The notes: generated by a model not told the origin, from the letters alone. Positions 15,496 to 22,287 are shown, numbered from the stretch's first letter. The stretch: 23,960 nt of DNA from a virus (IMGVR_UViG_3300017735_001075:1-23960), one strand, 5' to 3'. A program made the numbers and translations.

Positions 15496-16650
15496 TTAAT
15501 GTAAATTGTATTTTCCAAAGTTTGGCTTACTTAATACAGAGTAGGTCGCGTACCGGACCGCGTCAATCGTATGGTTATGCTTGTCTACGGGCTTGTTAAT
15601 CATTTTACCGCTTCGGTCCTCCTGCCACTTATAATTTCTAAACTCTTGAATGGCGTTATTACTATCCTTCAGAATATGAATTTTAAAGCGTTTTAATAAG
15701 TCAATTCCTGCATTTATACTATCGGCCCCTTTTAAACTTGGTCGCACATTCCAACCCATTCTGCGAAGTTCCTCAATCAATCTAGGCTCTGCTGAATCAA
15801 AATAAATTGTTTGTCTTTCAATTCCGACCTCTCGCCACTTTTTATGAATGTCGATTGTTGTCATTTGAGTTTGATATAAATGCTCTTGAATGTAAAGGTC
15901 GTAGTCCTTTCTATAAACAGAAACTAAGGTCGTTGGGTCATTCGTATAACCCGCGTCTGCCCCGTAGCTTATAAATTCTGCATCGGCCGGTATTTGATTA
16001 ACCTCAACGTAATTAAATATAGTTGATTTACTTACCCCCTTTATTCCAAGCCCGTAGATTTGCCAATACTGTTCATCGGTGTATTTTAGTCTTTCAATTT
16101 CCTCTTTAATGCTAGCGCTAAGGAAAGTATTATCCAAATAAGTAGTAATATTAAAATCGGCATCTTTTCTAGGTATTACCTTGTCATAAATCCAATGGTA
16201 CTCGTCCGACGGATTGAAGTCAAGTATTATTTTTTCATCTGTTCTAAATACCAACTGTTGCCAATCCTCGTAGTCTAGCTCATTGGCCTCATTTATAAAT
16301 AGCAGGTTTCTTTTTCGTCCTCTTACTTTTTGCGGTTGATCTAAAGAAATAAACTCTATTAAATTTCCGTTTAGTTTATATTCGTGGCTTGACTTATTAT
16401 GGTTGGCCTCAAAGTAGCTGCTATGAATTTTTAGTATATCAAAGAAGTCCCTCATTACGGAAGCGCGAACCGACGGGAACGTTTTCCTACAAATTGTTAT
16501 CGTCTTTCCGGTATTCTTTAGCGAGTAATGAAATATAATATATAACAGGATATTATAGGTCTTTCCGGACCTAGTACCTCCCTGCTCTATTGAGATTTTT
16601 TTATCTGATTCTAATAAATGCTCAAAAACTACGTTAGTCTTTATTCTCAC
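15496..16650 (-). CDS. terL: terminase large subunit (packaging ATPase/nuclease)
   Basis: Motor and nuclease that packages DNA into the prohead. The 384-residue protein has the Walker A motif GGTRSGKT (residues 24-31), a Walker B LLFINEAN with catalytic Glu121, and the C-terminal RNase H-like nuclease with acidic residues at Asp232 (YGADAGYT), Asp284 (IYFDSAEP) and Asp362 (HTIDAVRYA). Layout fits the Terminase_3/PBSX-like group, and the length is slightly short but complete. Starts with GTG at 16650, overlapping the small subunit by 17 bases. It is the last gene of the ParB-to-terminase operon; a new promoter begins within 30 bases of its stop. Confidence 0.95.
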   Translation of the reverse strand: MRIKTNVVFEHLLESDKKISIEQGGTRSGKTYNILLYIIFHYSLKNTGKTITICRKTFPSVRASVMRDFFDILKIHSSYFEANHNKSSHEYKLNGNLIEFISLDQPQKVRGRKRNLLFINEANELDYEDWQQLVFRTDEKIILDFNPSDEYHWIYDKVIPRKDADFNITTYLDNTFLSASIKEEIERLKYTDEQYWQIYGLGIKGVSKSTIFNYVEVNQIPADAEFISYGADAGYTNDPTTLVSVYRKDYDLYIQEHLYQTQMTTIDIHKKWREVGIERQTIYFDSAEPRLIEELRRMGWNVRPSLKGADSINAGIDLLKRFKIHILKDSNNAIQEFRNYKWQEDRSGKMINKPVDKHNHTIDAVRYATYSVLSKPNFGKYNLH

Positions 16651-16990
16651 TTTTTATTATTTCAATTTCAAAGCTAGTAGGCATTCCGTCTGCCCCTGTA
16701 ATTTCCTGCCTCTCTACATAGCCCCTTTTCTTACCTTTTGTCTTTAAGTAAAAAATTGTCGCCGCAGTTGAATTTTCAGAAATTTGTTTATGTAGCTGAC
16801 TTTCCGCAAAGTCTAGCGCAACGTTTTCTATTTCCCGAACCGCAGAAGAAAATTCTGTATCTTCATTTATCCACTTGTAATAAGTGCTTCTAGGTATTCC
16901 CGCTTTTTTGCAGGCCACCGTAACTACTCCCAAACTCTGCTCCAAGGCAGATAATAGTGATTCCTTTTTTATATGTCTACTTTCGTTCAT
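16634..16990 (-). CDS. terS: terminase small subunit
   Basis: Recognises phage DNA and recruits the large subunit. The 118-residue protein has an N-terminal helix-turn-helix (residues 9-45, VVTVACKKAGIPRSTYYKWI), a helical middle (about 50-80) and a C-terminal segment (TKGKKRGYVERQEITGADG) typical of small terminases of this type. It overlaps the formyltransferase-like gene by 14 bases at its start and the large subunit by 17 at its end, so all are made from one message. If the upstream cassette modifies DNA, the small terminase would meet modified sites, but this is speculation. Confidence 0.85.
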   Translation of the reverse strand: MNESRHIKKESLLSALEQSLGVVTVACKKAGIPRSTYYKWINEDTEFSSAVREIENVALDFAESQLHKQISENSTAATIFYLKTKGKKRGYVERQEITGADGMPTSFEIEIIKSENKD

Positions 16991-17672
16991 TTTTATTATT
17001 TTTTTTATGCCAACCGTCTGCTCTATTGTTTTGTTCTAGCATAAGACTATCGGGCCTATAAATATCTTTTACCTCTGTTGATGGCTCCCAAGTTGAAAAC
17101 CTTTTATCCTGTGGGCTTCTTATAATAACGCCATTCATAATATCGCTAATTGCTTTAGATAATAGCCTTACTCCCATTTCTTGAAGAGAATTTCTCCATA
17201 GGCTTGCTGCCGCTTTTTTAGAGTCCTCATTAAATAGCTTCGGGTCTATGAAACAAAAATCTTGGTAGGCAATGTCCCCTCTGTCAATTCCGGAGTTAAG
17301 CCAAAATACTGTGCCGCCGGTAACAGGCTCTCTCATTTTAACCGCCCATTCTATTGATGACCTACCTCTATGTCTAGGCAAAAGGCTCGGGTGGTACCCT
17401 ATCCAACCGTATAAGGGCTTAAATCGGGTTTTTCTGCCGATATAGTCAAAGCTATGCGCAGTTATACCCAAGTCCACATTATCGGGCATTGTATCGCCGG
17501 ACAATGTCCCGGAGGTTATAATTGGCACGCCCCAAGTTATTGCTGCCTTTCCAATATATCTGTCCCCAACGGGCGCAGCAACCCCGACAATCTCAACCCC
17601 CTCCATTTTTCTGCAAAGGTCAAAGACCTGCTCCCCAAAGTATTTTTGTCCGCTAATAAAAACTCTAAGCAT
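16977..17672 (-). CDS. formyltransferase-like enzyme with altered active site
   Basis: A 231-residue protein with the N-terminal domain of formyltransferases (methionyl-tRNA formyltransferase/GART fold). Seen: a Rossmann-like start (MLRVFISGQKYFGE), the loop HPSLLPRHRG at 94-103, and GIDRGDI at 128-134. Known catalytic residues of the family are Asn, His and Asp (Asn106, His108, Asp144 in E. coli). Here His94 and Asp130 are kept, but the Asn position is Gly92 in IGYHPSLLP. The C-terminal domain of Met-tRNA formyltransferase is absent, so initiator tRNA is not a likely substrate. It overlaps the GNAT gene by 8 bases and the small terminase by 14. Inferred role: one step in base modification, possibly one-carbon or related acyl transfer. 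Substrate unknown. Confidence 0.8.
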   Translation of the reverse strand: MLRVFISGQKYFGEQVFDLCRKMEGVEIVGVAAPVGDRYIGKAAITWGVPIITSGTLSGDTMPDNVDLGITAHSFDYIGRKTRFKPLYGWIGYHPSLLPRHRGRSSIEWAVKMREPVTGGTVFWLNSGIDRGDIAYQDFCFIDPKLFNEDSKKAAASLWRNSLQEMGVRLLSKAISDIMNGVIIRSPQDKRFSTWEPSTEVKDIYRPDSLMLEQNNRADGWHKKNNKNERK

Positions 17673-18186
17673 TTTTTAAACCAATATATTTAAATCCTTG
17701 TACCGCCCGAAAGTGCCCCCCGTACCCGCCGGTTTTAGATGCATTACTACCTATATTTTTTTTACTCTTATTTCTTTGTCCCTTAGCAATAGACGCACCG
17801 CTTCTTTTTTTATTTGCGCCATAAAGCATTTGGCTTTTTAAAACCCACTTTGGGCTTCTATTTAGGTAGCCAATTAACTGCGGGTGGCTTGTATGAAATA
17901 GTGTAGGTAATTTATGGCCCCTGCGCCCATTTCCCTGCTTATGGTATTCCATAATGTACTCTAGAAACTTTGTACCTACTCCCGCCCCCTGCCACTCGGG
18001 CATAACCACAAGCCTAGAAGCTCTGTAAGCGTGCGCCGTAAACATTGGCATAACCGCAACGTGGCAGACAAGCTCGCCCTCTATTGTGCCAATAAAATAC
18101 TGTGCAGCAGGAGGAAATTTTAAGTCTAAATAATAATGTTGCTTAAAATATTTCCAATAAGTTCTGTCGACCTGCCTAATTTCCAA
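17665..18186 (-). CDS. Mom-like GNAT acetyltransferase (C-terminal half of ABC-GNAT fusion)
   Basis: A GNAT-fold protein: motif A is RLVVMPEWQGAGVGTKF (residues 58-74) with the acyl-CoA-binding QGAGVG at 66-71. A TSHP segment at 99-102 and a basic, glycine-rich C-terminus ending HFRAVQGFKYIG resemble the phage Mom-related group, whose founder, Mu Mom, converts adenine to N6-carbamoylmethyladenine in DNA. The only start in this stretch is TTG at 18186 without a suitable ribosome site, and the frame is open back to about 18216, encoding RPKFDLEI, the linker that in fused relatives leads from the ATPase to this domain. I therefore read it as the second half of a 385-residue protein made by -1 slippage. 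It overlaps the formyltransferase-like gene by 8 bases. Confidence 0.75.
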   Translation of the reverse strand: MEIRQVDRTYWKYFKQHYYLDLKFPPAAQYFIGTIEGELVCHVAVMPMFTAHAYRASRLVVMPEWQGAGVGTKFLEYIMEYHKQGNGRRGHKLPTLFHTSHPQLIGYLNRSPKWVLKSQMLYGANKKRSGASIAKGQRNKSKKNIGSNASKTGGYGGHFRAVQGFKYIGLKNA

Positions 18187-18821
18187 GTCGAACTTTGGCC
18201 GTTCTCCAATGTCGTTTTTTTTTTAACCTCGCCCGTAGACGTATCAAGAACCCAATCCGGCTGAACCCATTCCAAAATATCGTAGTGGCAAGAGAGTAGT
18301 ACAACTTTTCTGCCCTTGGTTCTTTTAAATGATTTTGAAAATGCAAGCGCTCCAACCTTTGCTATTTGCCTATCGACTACGGACGTAAATTCGTCTATAA
18401 TTGATTCGCTGCCTCCGTCTGATAAAACCCGAGCGAGGCCTGCTCTAAATTGCTGCCCATTACTTAGCGCGTGGAACGGTCTTAACCAACTCGGGACGTC
18501 CCCAAGCCCAACGCTAGCAAGAAGCCCTGTAACCTTATTAAAGTCCCCCTCCGGAGCAATATCATCAACAATAGGTTTATCCTTACTCCAACCCGAGTAT
18601 AGGTCCTCTATCTTGCCACCGCCAAATAATTCTTTTCCAATGGAAGTCTTACCCGAGCCACTTGGCCCAACAATAACCCCTATTTGCCAATCTTCTGAGT
18701 CAACCGGTACATCAACGTCGAGGCTAAATGTATCGCCTCTCTCTGCATTAAATAGCGACTTAACCCTTGCAGCCCGGTAGCTATTAAAATTTTTTGTTTT
18801 ATTTCTTACTTCTATTTTCAT
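18126..18821 (-). CDS. ABC-type ATPase linked to Mom-like modification
   Basis: A soluble ABC ATPase, no membrane segments. Walker A GPSGSGKT at residues 52-59, signature LSNGQ at 119-123, Walker B SIIDEF at 140-145 with Glu144, D-loop near 148-151, and switch His179 in SCHYDILEW. The stretch WLRPFHALSNGQQFRAGLAR is one I recall from phage and bacterial ABC proteins fused to a GNAT domain. After Lys202 the zero frame adds a 29-residue tail with no look of conservation, while a -1 slip at A10 enters the GNAT frame. The ATG shares one base with the ParB-like stop codon. Inferred role: ATP-driven partner that positions or licenses the GNAT enzyme on DNA. Not a transporter. Confidence 0.85.
   Translation of the reverse strand: MKIEVRNKTKNFNSYRAARVKSLFNAERGDTFSLDVDVPVDSEDWQIGVIVGPSGSGKTSIGKELFGGGKIEDLYSGWSKDKPIVDDIAPEGDFNKVTGLLASVGLGDVPSWLRPFHALSNGQQFRAGLARVLSDGGSESIIDEFTSVVDRQIAKVGALAFSKSFKRTKGRKVVLLSCHYDILEWVQPDWVLDTSTGEVKKKTTLENGQSSTWKLGRSTELIGNILSNIII
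18215..18224 (-). other. A10 slippery run, candidate -1 frameshift or transcript slippage site
   Basis: Coding strand: GTT AAA AAA AAA ACG in the ATPase frame. One base back gives GTT AAA AAA AAA AAC GAC, entering the GNAT frame as N-D-I-G-E-R-P-K. In that frame a TAA sits just before the A run, so translation of the GNAT frame cannot come from further upstream except by slippage. Ten A is also long enough for RNA polymerase slippage. Confidence 0.7.
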
Positions 18822-19372
18822 TATGTTACGACTATTTTACATTTATAACCCTGCTTTGTTAATTGAGAAAATACTTTTTCCTGTTCCTCTTCGGTCGGGC
18901 AGTTTACAATTACTCCGTACTGCTCCTTATATCCTACGCCGTCGTCCTCAAAGTCGGGCTGCGGGGAGTACGGCTCGTCCTCCAACTCTTCCTTTTCGGG
19001 CTGCCAAACATCAAGGCCCCATTCTGCTAGCTCAACGTTTTCAAAGGCATTTGCCAAAATGTCCCAATCCCATTCTCCAAAGCCTACGTTATCTTTTATA
19101 ATAAATTCCTGCGCCTGCTTTTTAGTTAAGTCGTCCGCCTGTATAATATAGACCTCCTTTAACCCTATTTCCCTACAGGCTTTGTAGCGCATATTACCGC
19201 CTAGTATAATATTATCCTTGTCGACAACTATTGGCCTTAAAGCTAGCATTTCCGGAAATTCCTTAACGCTATTAACGAGCTTGTTAAATTTACTCTTATT
19301 TATAAATCTAGGGTTTGCGATATTTTCCTTTATAGTTGAAATACCGACCTTTTGTATTTTTAATTTAGCCAT
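18821..19372 (-). CDS. ParB-like protein of a modification cassette
   Basis: A 183-residue protein with a ParB/Srx-type N-terminal domain: NPR at residues 20-22, EFPEMLALRPIVV (38-50), nucleotide-binding GGNMRYKA (58-65), and IIKDNVGFGEWDWDIL (91-106), a segment common in ParB-like proteins next to DNA-modification genes. A C-terminal domain (YGVIVNCPTEEEQEKVF to the end) has an alpha/beta pattern. No ParB centromere-binding helix-turn-helix or dimer domain is seen, so chromosome partition is unlikely. Its ATG at 19372 opens the operon; its stop overlaps the ATPase start by one base. Inferred role: nucleotide-dependent DNA-binding partner of the ATPase and GNAT enzyme. Confidence 0.8.
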   Translation of the reverse strand: MAKLKIQKVGISTIKENIANPRFINKSKFNKLVNSVKEFPEMLALRPIVVDKDNIILGGNMRYKACREIGLKEVYIIQADDLTKKQAQEFIIKDNVGFGEWDWDILANAFENVELAEWGLDVWQPEKEELEDEPYSPQPDFEDDGVGYKEQYGVIVNCPTEEEQEKVFSQLTKQGYKCKIVVT

Positions 19373-19403
19373 AATAAATATTTTCCACTAAGGTACAAAA
19401 AAA

Positions 19404-19562
19404 TTATTTTTGATAAATTTTTGTAATTACTAGCTGAAAAATCCCAAAGTAAATAACAATGTCCTCTTCGTATAGCTCTAAATCGTCAAAGGGATAATGT
19501 CTGATACCAAACAAAACCCCTTTAAAAATTCCTAATCTAATTTCGTAACGCAATAATTTCAT
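19404..19562 (-). CDS. 52-residue conserved-looking small protein
   Basis: Starts at ATG 19562 and ends TAA. The product MKLLRYEIRLGIFKGVLFGIRHYPF... followed by an acidic turn and IVIYFGIFQLVITKIYQK is rich in aromatic and hydrophobic residues. It resembles small proteins of similar opening that I recall from phages, but no function is known to me. The leader contains CGTTATAATAGA, like four other genes. It fills most of the gap between the ParB-like gene and the next ORF. Confidence 0.6.
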   Translation of the reverse strand: MKLLRYEIRLGIFKGVLFGIRHYPFDDLELYEEDIVIYFGIFQLVITKIYQK

Positions 19563-19602
19563 AGTATATCATTTCTATTATAACGTAATATAATCAAAAT
19601 CT

Positions 19603-19698
19603 TTATTCCCAATCCTCCGGAAATAATTTTTTTGCTATTATCTTGCCTACATTCGCCACAATTATTGCTACAAAAATCCAACCTAGTGATTCAATCAT
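19603..19698 (-). CDS. 31-residue single-pass membrane peptide
   Basis: MIESLGWIFVAIIVANVGKIIAKKLFPEDWE: one hydrophobic helix of about 15 residues followed by a basic then acidic tail. It lies between the DnaA-like gene (19 bases away) and the 52-residue ORF, and would otherwise leave an unexplained gap. The hydrophobic pattern and flanking charges favour a real membrane peptide; function unknown. Confidence 0.5.
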   Translation of the reverse strand: MIESLGWIFVAIIVANVGKIIAKKLFPEDWE

Positions 19699-19717
19699 AA
19701 TTTATTTATTTTAGTTA

Positions 19718-20290
19718 TTACCAATGCATTCCCCCCATTGAGGTACTGCTTTCTATTACTTCACATTTATCTTTACTTTTCCAAGCCCAAGACTTTTTCA
19801 TAAGGGTTATTCGCTCCACAACCTCGTCCACCTTATCGGCCGGAATGTCGCTAAAAAGACTTAGCATTTTTATATCGCTAGAATCGTAAACGGGCCTCTT
19901 TTTAAGCTCCTTTACTTCTCCCTTTAATTTAAAAACAGTATCATTTAATTTTTCAATTTTATTTTTTAGGTAGTTTAGCCTATCAATCTCGTCGTAGTTT
20001 TCGTTATCGTCAAAGACAAAGCAGCTTTCTATTTCCCTAAGCTCCGGGCATTCCTTTGCATAAATAGGGTACATATTCACTAAGTGAATTGCTGATGAGT
20101 GGTCTAGCTCTTTTCCTTTTGAAACAAAAAAGTCGGAAATTTTGGCCCACCTCATATTCATTTTCTCTCTAAAGATATAGCAGGCTAACGCTCTTCCCCT
20201 AACATAATCTCGCTTCCTAGTATTTTTAAAAATGTCAATCCCGGACATTTCAATAATACGCTCTGATATTTCTAAACAATTCTTACTCAT
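19718..20290 (-). CDS. protein with DnaA domain-IV-like DNA-binding motif
   Basis: A 190-residue protein. Residues 22-72 match the DnaA domain IV pattern: RKRDYVRGRALACYIFREK, then a helix, and the signature-like DHSSAIHL at 63-70, equivalent to the DHTTV motif that reads the DnaA box. It lacks the AAA+ ATPase domain. A coiled coil follows (about 100-140), suggesting dimers. It may compete with or recruit host DnaA at replication origins or promoters, a role supported by two perfect DnaA boxes in this window's promoters. It overlaps the DUF3310 gene by 8 bases at its start. DNA binding is likely; the biological role is inferred. Confidence 0.75.
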   Translation of the reverse strand: MSKNCLEISERIIEMSGIDIFKNTRKRDYVRGRALACYIFREKMNMRWAKISDFFVSKGKELDHSSAIHLVNMYPIYAKECPELREIESCFVFDDNENYDEIDRLNYLKNKIEKLNDTVFKLKGEVKELKKRPVYDSSDIKMLSLFSDIPADKVDEVVERITLMKKSWAWKSKDKCEVIESSTSMGGMHW

Positions 20291-20483
20291 TTCTTAAAAA
20301 TTTTATTTCTCTTTCAATATAGTCTTTGGCCTTTAATAAGTCCCCTAGTTCGTCTTTTTTCTTACCGGCCCGAGCCACGTATTTAATAATATTACCCCTG
20401 TTGAAATTAAGAGAGTAATCGTTACACACGTCTATAATGTCGTAGTCCTTTCCGTTATCGTAATGCGTCTGTGTTGATTTCAT
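20283..20483 (-). CDS. DUF3310 protein
   Basis: A 66-residue protein with the DUF3310 pattern: HYDNGKDYDIIDVC at residues 7-20, NRGNIIKYVARAGKK at 28-42, then DLLKAKDYIEREI at 48-60. The family is widespread in phages and often annotated as a nucleotide-kinase-like or MazG-related helical protein, but its function is not settled. It overlaps the exonuclease stop by four bases (ATGA) and the DnaA-like gene by eight, so it belongs to a replication-type operon. Confidence 0.85.
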   Translation of the reverse strand: MKSTQTHYDNGKDYDIIDVCNDYSLNFNRGNIIKYVARAGKKKDELGDLLKAKDYIEREIKFLRNE

Positions 20484-21193
20484 TCGGTTAATAGTTTTAA
20501 AAGATTATAGCATTCAGTATATTTCTGCCTAGCTTTTCCTTTATATTCTTGTTTAAATAATTCGTATAGTTTTTTTGTGTATTGGTATTTTGTGTGGCAA
20601 TCTGAAAAATATTTTTCTGCAAACCTTTTGCCTTTTCCTTTGAAATAATTTACATTGTCTGCGGTATCTCCCATAATCATTTGCTCATAAAAATTATACA
20701 AGGCCTCGTCCTCTGATATATCAATAATTTCTTTGTGCTTGTAATGGTAGTTATAAATAAGGCAAGGAAATTGTTTGTAGTCCTTGTCGATTGATACAAT
20801 CATAACCTCGTCCCTACCTATATCGTCAGAAATTTGCCTCCAATACCGGGCAACCATATCGTCGGTTTCTATCCCGTAGCCAACCACACTATCGTAATGC
20901 TGCTTAACAAATTCGTGCATTTCATTTAGTAGAGGAGGTCGCTCCTGCTTTTTTCTGTTGGCCTTGTACTTCTTTGTAATTAGCTTCCTAAAGTTACCCT
21001 TAGAGCCACTAAACGTAATTACCTTGTCAATATTATAAAGTTCCTCTAAGTGATTAACAATAGCCATATATTGCTCGTCAAATTTTGACCTTGCGTCGGC
21101 TATATTTGTGTGGTACTTTTCGTCCTCCGGGTGTTCCCTTTTTTTGTAACAACTTGCAAAAATCAAACTGTCTGCATCTACCAATAAAATCAT
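20480..21193 (-). CDS. 5'-3' exonuclease / flap endonuclease family protein
   Basis: A FEN/PIN-fold nuclease of 237 residues, like T7 gp6 and T5 D15 in type. Metal-binding acids appear in order: LVDADSL (Asp6, Asp8), IETDDMVARY (Asp111, Asp112), VSIDKDYKQFP (Asp136, Asp138), and GDTADNV (Asp176, Asp179). The basic stretch FRKLITKKYKANRKK (68-82) is where such enzymes have the helical arch. Expected role: removing RNA primers or degrading host DNA from 5' ends. ATG at 21193. Operon with the DUF3310 and DnaA-like genes. Confidence 0.85.
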   Translation of the reverse strand: MILLVDADSLIFASCYKKREHPEDEKYHTNIADARSKFDEQYMAIVNHLEELYNIDKVITFSGSKGNFRKLITKKYKANRKKQERPPLLNEMHEFVKQHYDSVVGYGIETDDMVARYWRQISDDIGRDEVMIVSIDKDYKQFPCLIYNYHYKHKEIIDISEDEALYNFYEQMIMGDTADNVNYFKGKGKRFAEKYFSDCHTKYQYTKKLYELFKQEYKGKARQKYTECYNLLKLLTE

Positions 21194-21205
21194 AATTCTT
21201 GTATT

Positions 21206-21367
21206 TTAATGTTCATATTGTGATAAATTTACTTGTAAATAATTTCTCAAATCTGAGTGTTCCTTTATTCTAAATTTAACCGTTATATCAGTTATATTTT
21301 TATCCTTTTCCGTTCCGGATTCAATGGCCCGTTTAAGCTCGTTCCATAATGCGTCATTTATCTTCAT
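21206..21367 (-). CDS. 53-residue unknown protein
   Basis: Starts at ATG 21367, overlapping the stop codon of the upstream gene in an ATGA arrangement, and ends 12 bases before the exonuclease start. Product MKINDALWNELKRAIESGTEKDK... with a beta-strand-like ITDITVKFRIK middle. No family recognised. Coupled overlap and full use of the gap make it likely to be real. Confidence 0.6.
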   Translation of the reverse strand: MKINDALWNELKRAIESGTEKDKNITDITVKFRIKEHSDLRNYLQVNLSQYEH

Positions 21368-21558
21368 ATCGACCAACAATTACTAAGTCTATATAATTTT
21401 CTGAAATCCATTTCCTCTGCTGAGGTTGGCTTGGGCGAGTCTTTGTCCGGCGTAATAATTAAGCTTGAACTAGTGTAAGTTCTACTGACCTCATACGTCC
21501 TGCCATCATCGGTAACAATCAACAACGTGCCGCCCATTTCTTTTGTAAAATATGCCAT
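21364..21558 (-). CDS. 64-residue unknown protein
   Basis: A small protein with strand-like segments (GGTLLIVTDDGRTYEVSRTY, residues 9-28; SSLIITPDKD, 31-40) and a basic helical end. Starts at ATG 21558, one base from the upstream stop, and overlaps the next ORF by four bases. No family recognised; a compact beta fold is plausible. Confidence 0.6.
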   Translation of the reverse strand: MAYFTKEMGGTLLIVTDDGRTYEVSRTYTSSSLIITPDKDSPKPTSAEEMDFRKLYRLSNCWSI

Positions 21559-21559
21559 C

Positions 21560-21742
21560 TTATTTTATTAAGGTTAAATTTAATTCCCTAGCTACATAAT
21601 TTATATGCGTTTGGGTTGTTCTAGACCAATGCCCTAATTGAATTAATTTGTCCGAGTCTATGGTGGCCACGTGGGTAGTGTAACTCCAAACTTGGCTCCC
21701 AATAATACATAAATTATTCCCGTACTTTGCTAATTTTCTCAT
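21560..21742 (-). CDS. 60-residue small phage protein with HINYVARELNL motif
   Basis: The product has beta-like N-terminal segments and a C-terminal motif GHWSRTTQTHINYVARELNL (residues 37-56), which I recall from short proteins in other phages and bacteria but cannot tie to a function. The leader is AAAAACAGAACAAATG, one of five with this motif. Spacing to the next gene is one base. Confidence 0.65.
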   Translation of the reverse strand: MRKLAKYGNNLCIIGSQVWSYTTHVATIDSDKLIQLGHWSRTTQTHINYVARELNLTLIK

Positions 21743-21756
21743 TTGTTCTGTTTTTA

Positions 21757-21960
21757 TTAATTATACTTATTTGCTATTTCGTAGCCCTTATTTAAGCCCT
21801 TTAAAAATTCTTGATTTGCTAGGTCGCACATAATATCATTAAGAGCTAATAACTGATCTATGTTTAGGTCTAAATTCAACCCGCTCCTTTTGTCAAATGC
21901 TACTGATAAATTTGACTTTTCAAGTTCCTTCTTGATGTAATTTTCTGTTTTTTCTACCAT
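21757..21960 (-). CDS. 67-residue helical unknown protein
   Basis: Mainly helical, amphipathic: a charged N-terminal helix, LNLDLNIDQLLALNDIMCDL (residues 28-47), and a C-terminal helix ending GYEIANKYN. No catalytic motif. Starts at ATG 21960 in an A/T leader of a different type from its neighbours. Function unknown. Confidence 0.55.
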   Translation of the reverse strand: MVEKTENYIKKELEKSNLSVAFDKRSGLNLDLNIDQLLALNDIMCDLANQEFLKGLNKGYEIANKYN

Positions 21961-21994
21961 TTTAAAAAATTTATTAATTAATTATTCTACTTAT

Positions 21995-22270
21995 TTAATA
22001 TTGCCATTGGCCGCCGTTATACTCCACATTTAAGTCTAGCGAGCCGTCTTTATACATTGCAGGAACCGAATACCTAAAAGGTCCGTCAGCCCACTCAGAA
22101 GCGTCGTCAATGCTTTTATAAAGGCTTTCTAAATCATTGAACGTATATACACCGGAGGAGGTGCAGCCGTCGCAGTCTGTGGAGTCATAATTTATATGTA
22201 CAAATCCGTCTTTTAATAGTCTTTTTAATACTTCGTTTTCGGCCTTTAAATTGTTTCTTGAAATTCTCAT
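21995..22270 (-). CDS. 91-residue unknown protein
   Basis: A helical N-terminus (NNLKAENEVLKRLLKDG) precedes a mixed region with a CDGC pair (residues 33-36) and a C-terminal part rich in Tyr and Trp. The CDGC pair alone does not define a metal site. The leader holds the shared AAAACAGACAAAA motif and, upstream of it, a GC-rich hairpin (22288-22305). No family recognised. Confidence 0.6.
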   Translation of the reverse strand: MRISRNNLKAENEVLKRLLKDGFVHINYDSTDCDGCTSSGVYTFNDLESLYKSIDDASEWADGPFRYSVPAMYKDGSLDLNVEYNGGQWQY

Positions 22271-22287
22271 TTTTGTCTGTTTTTAGT

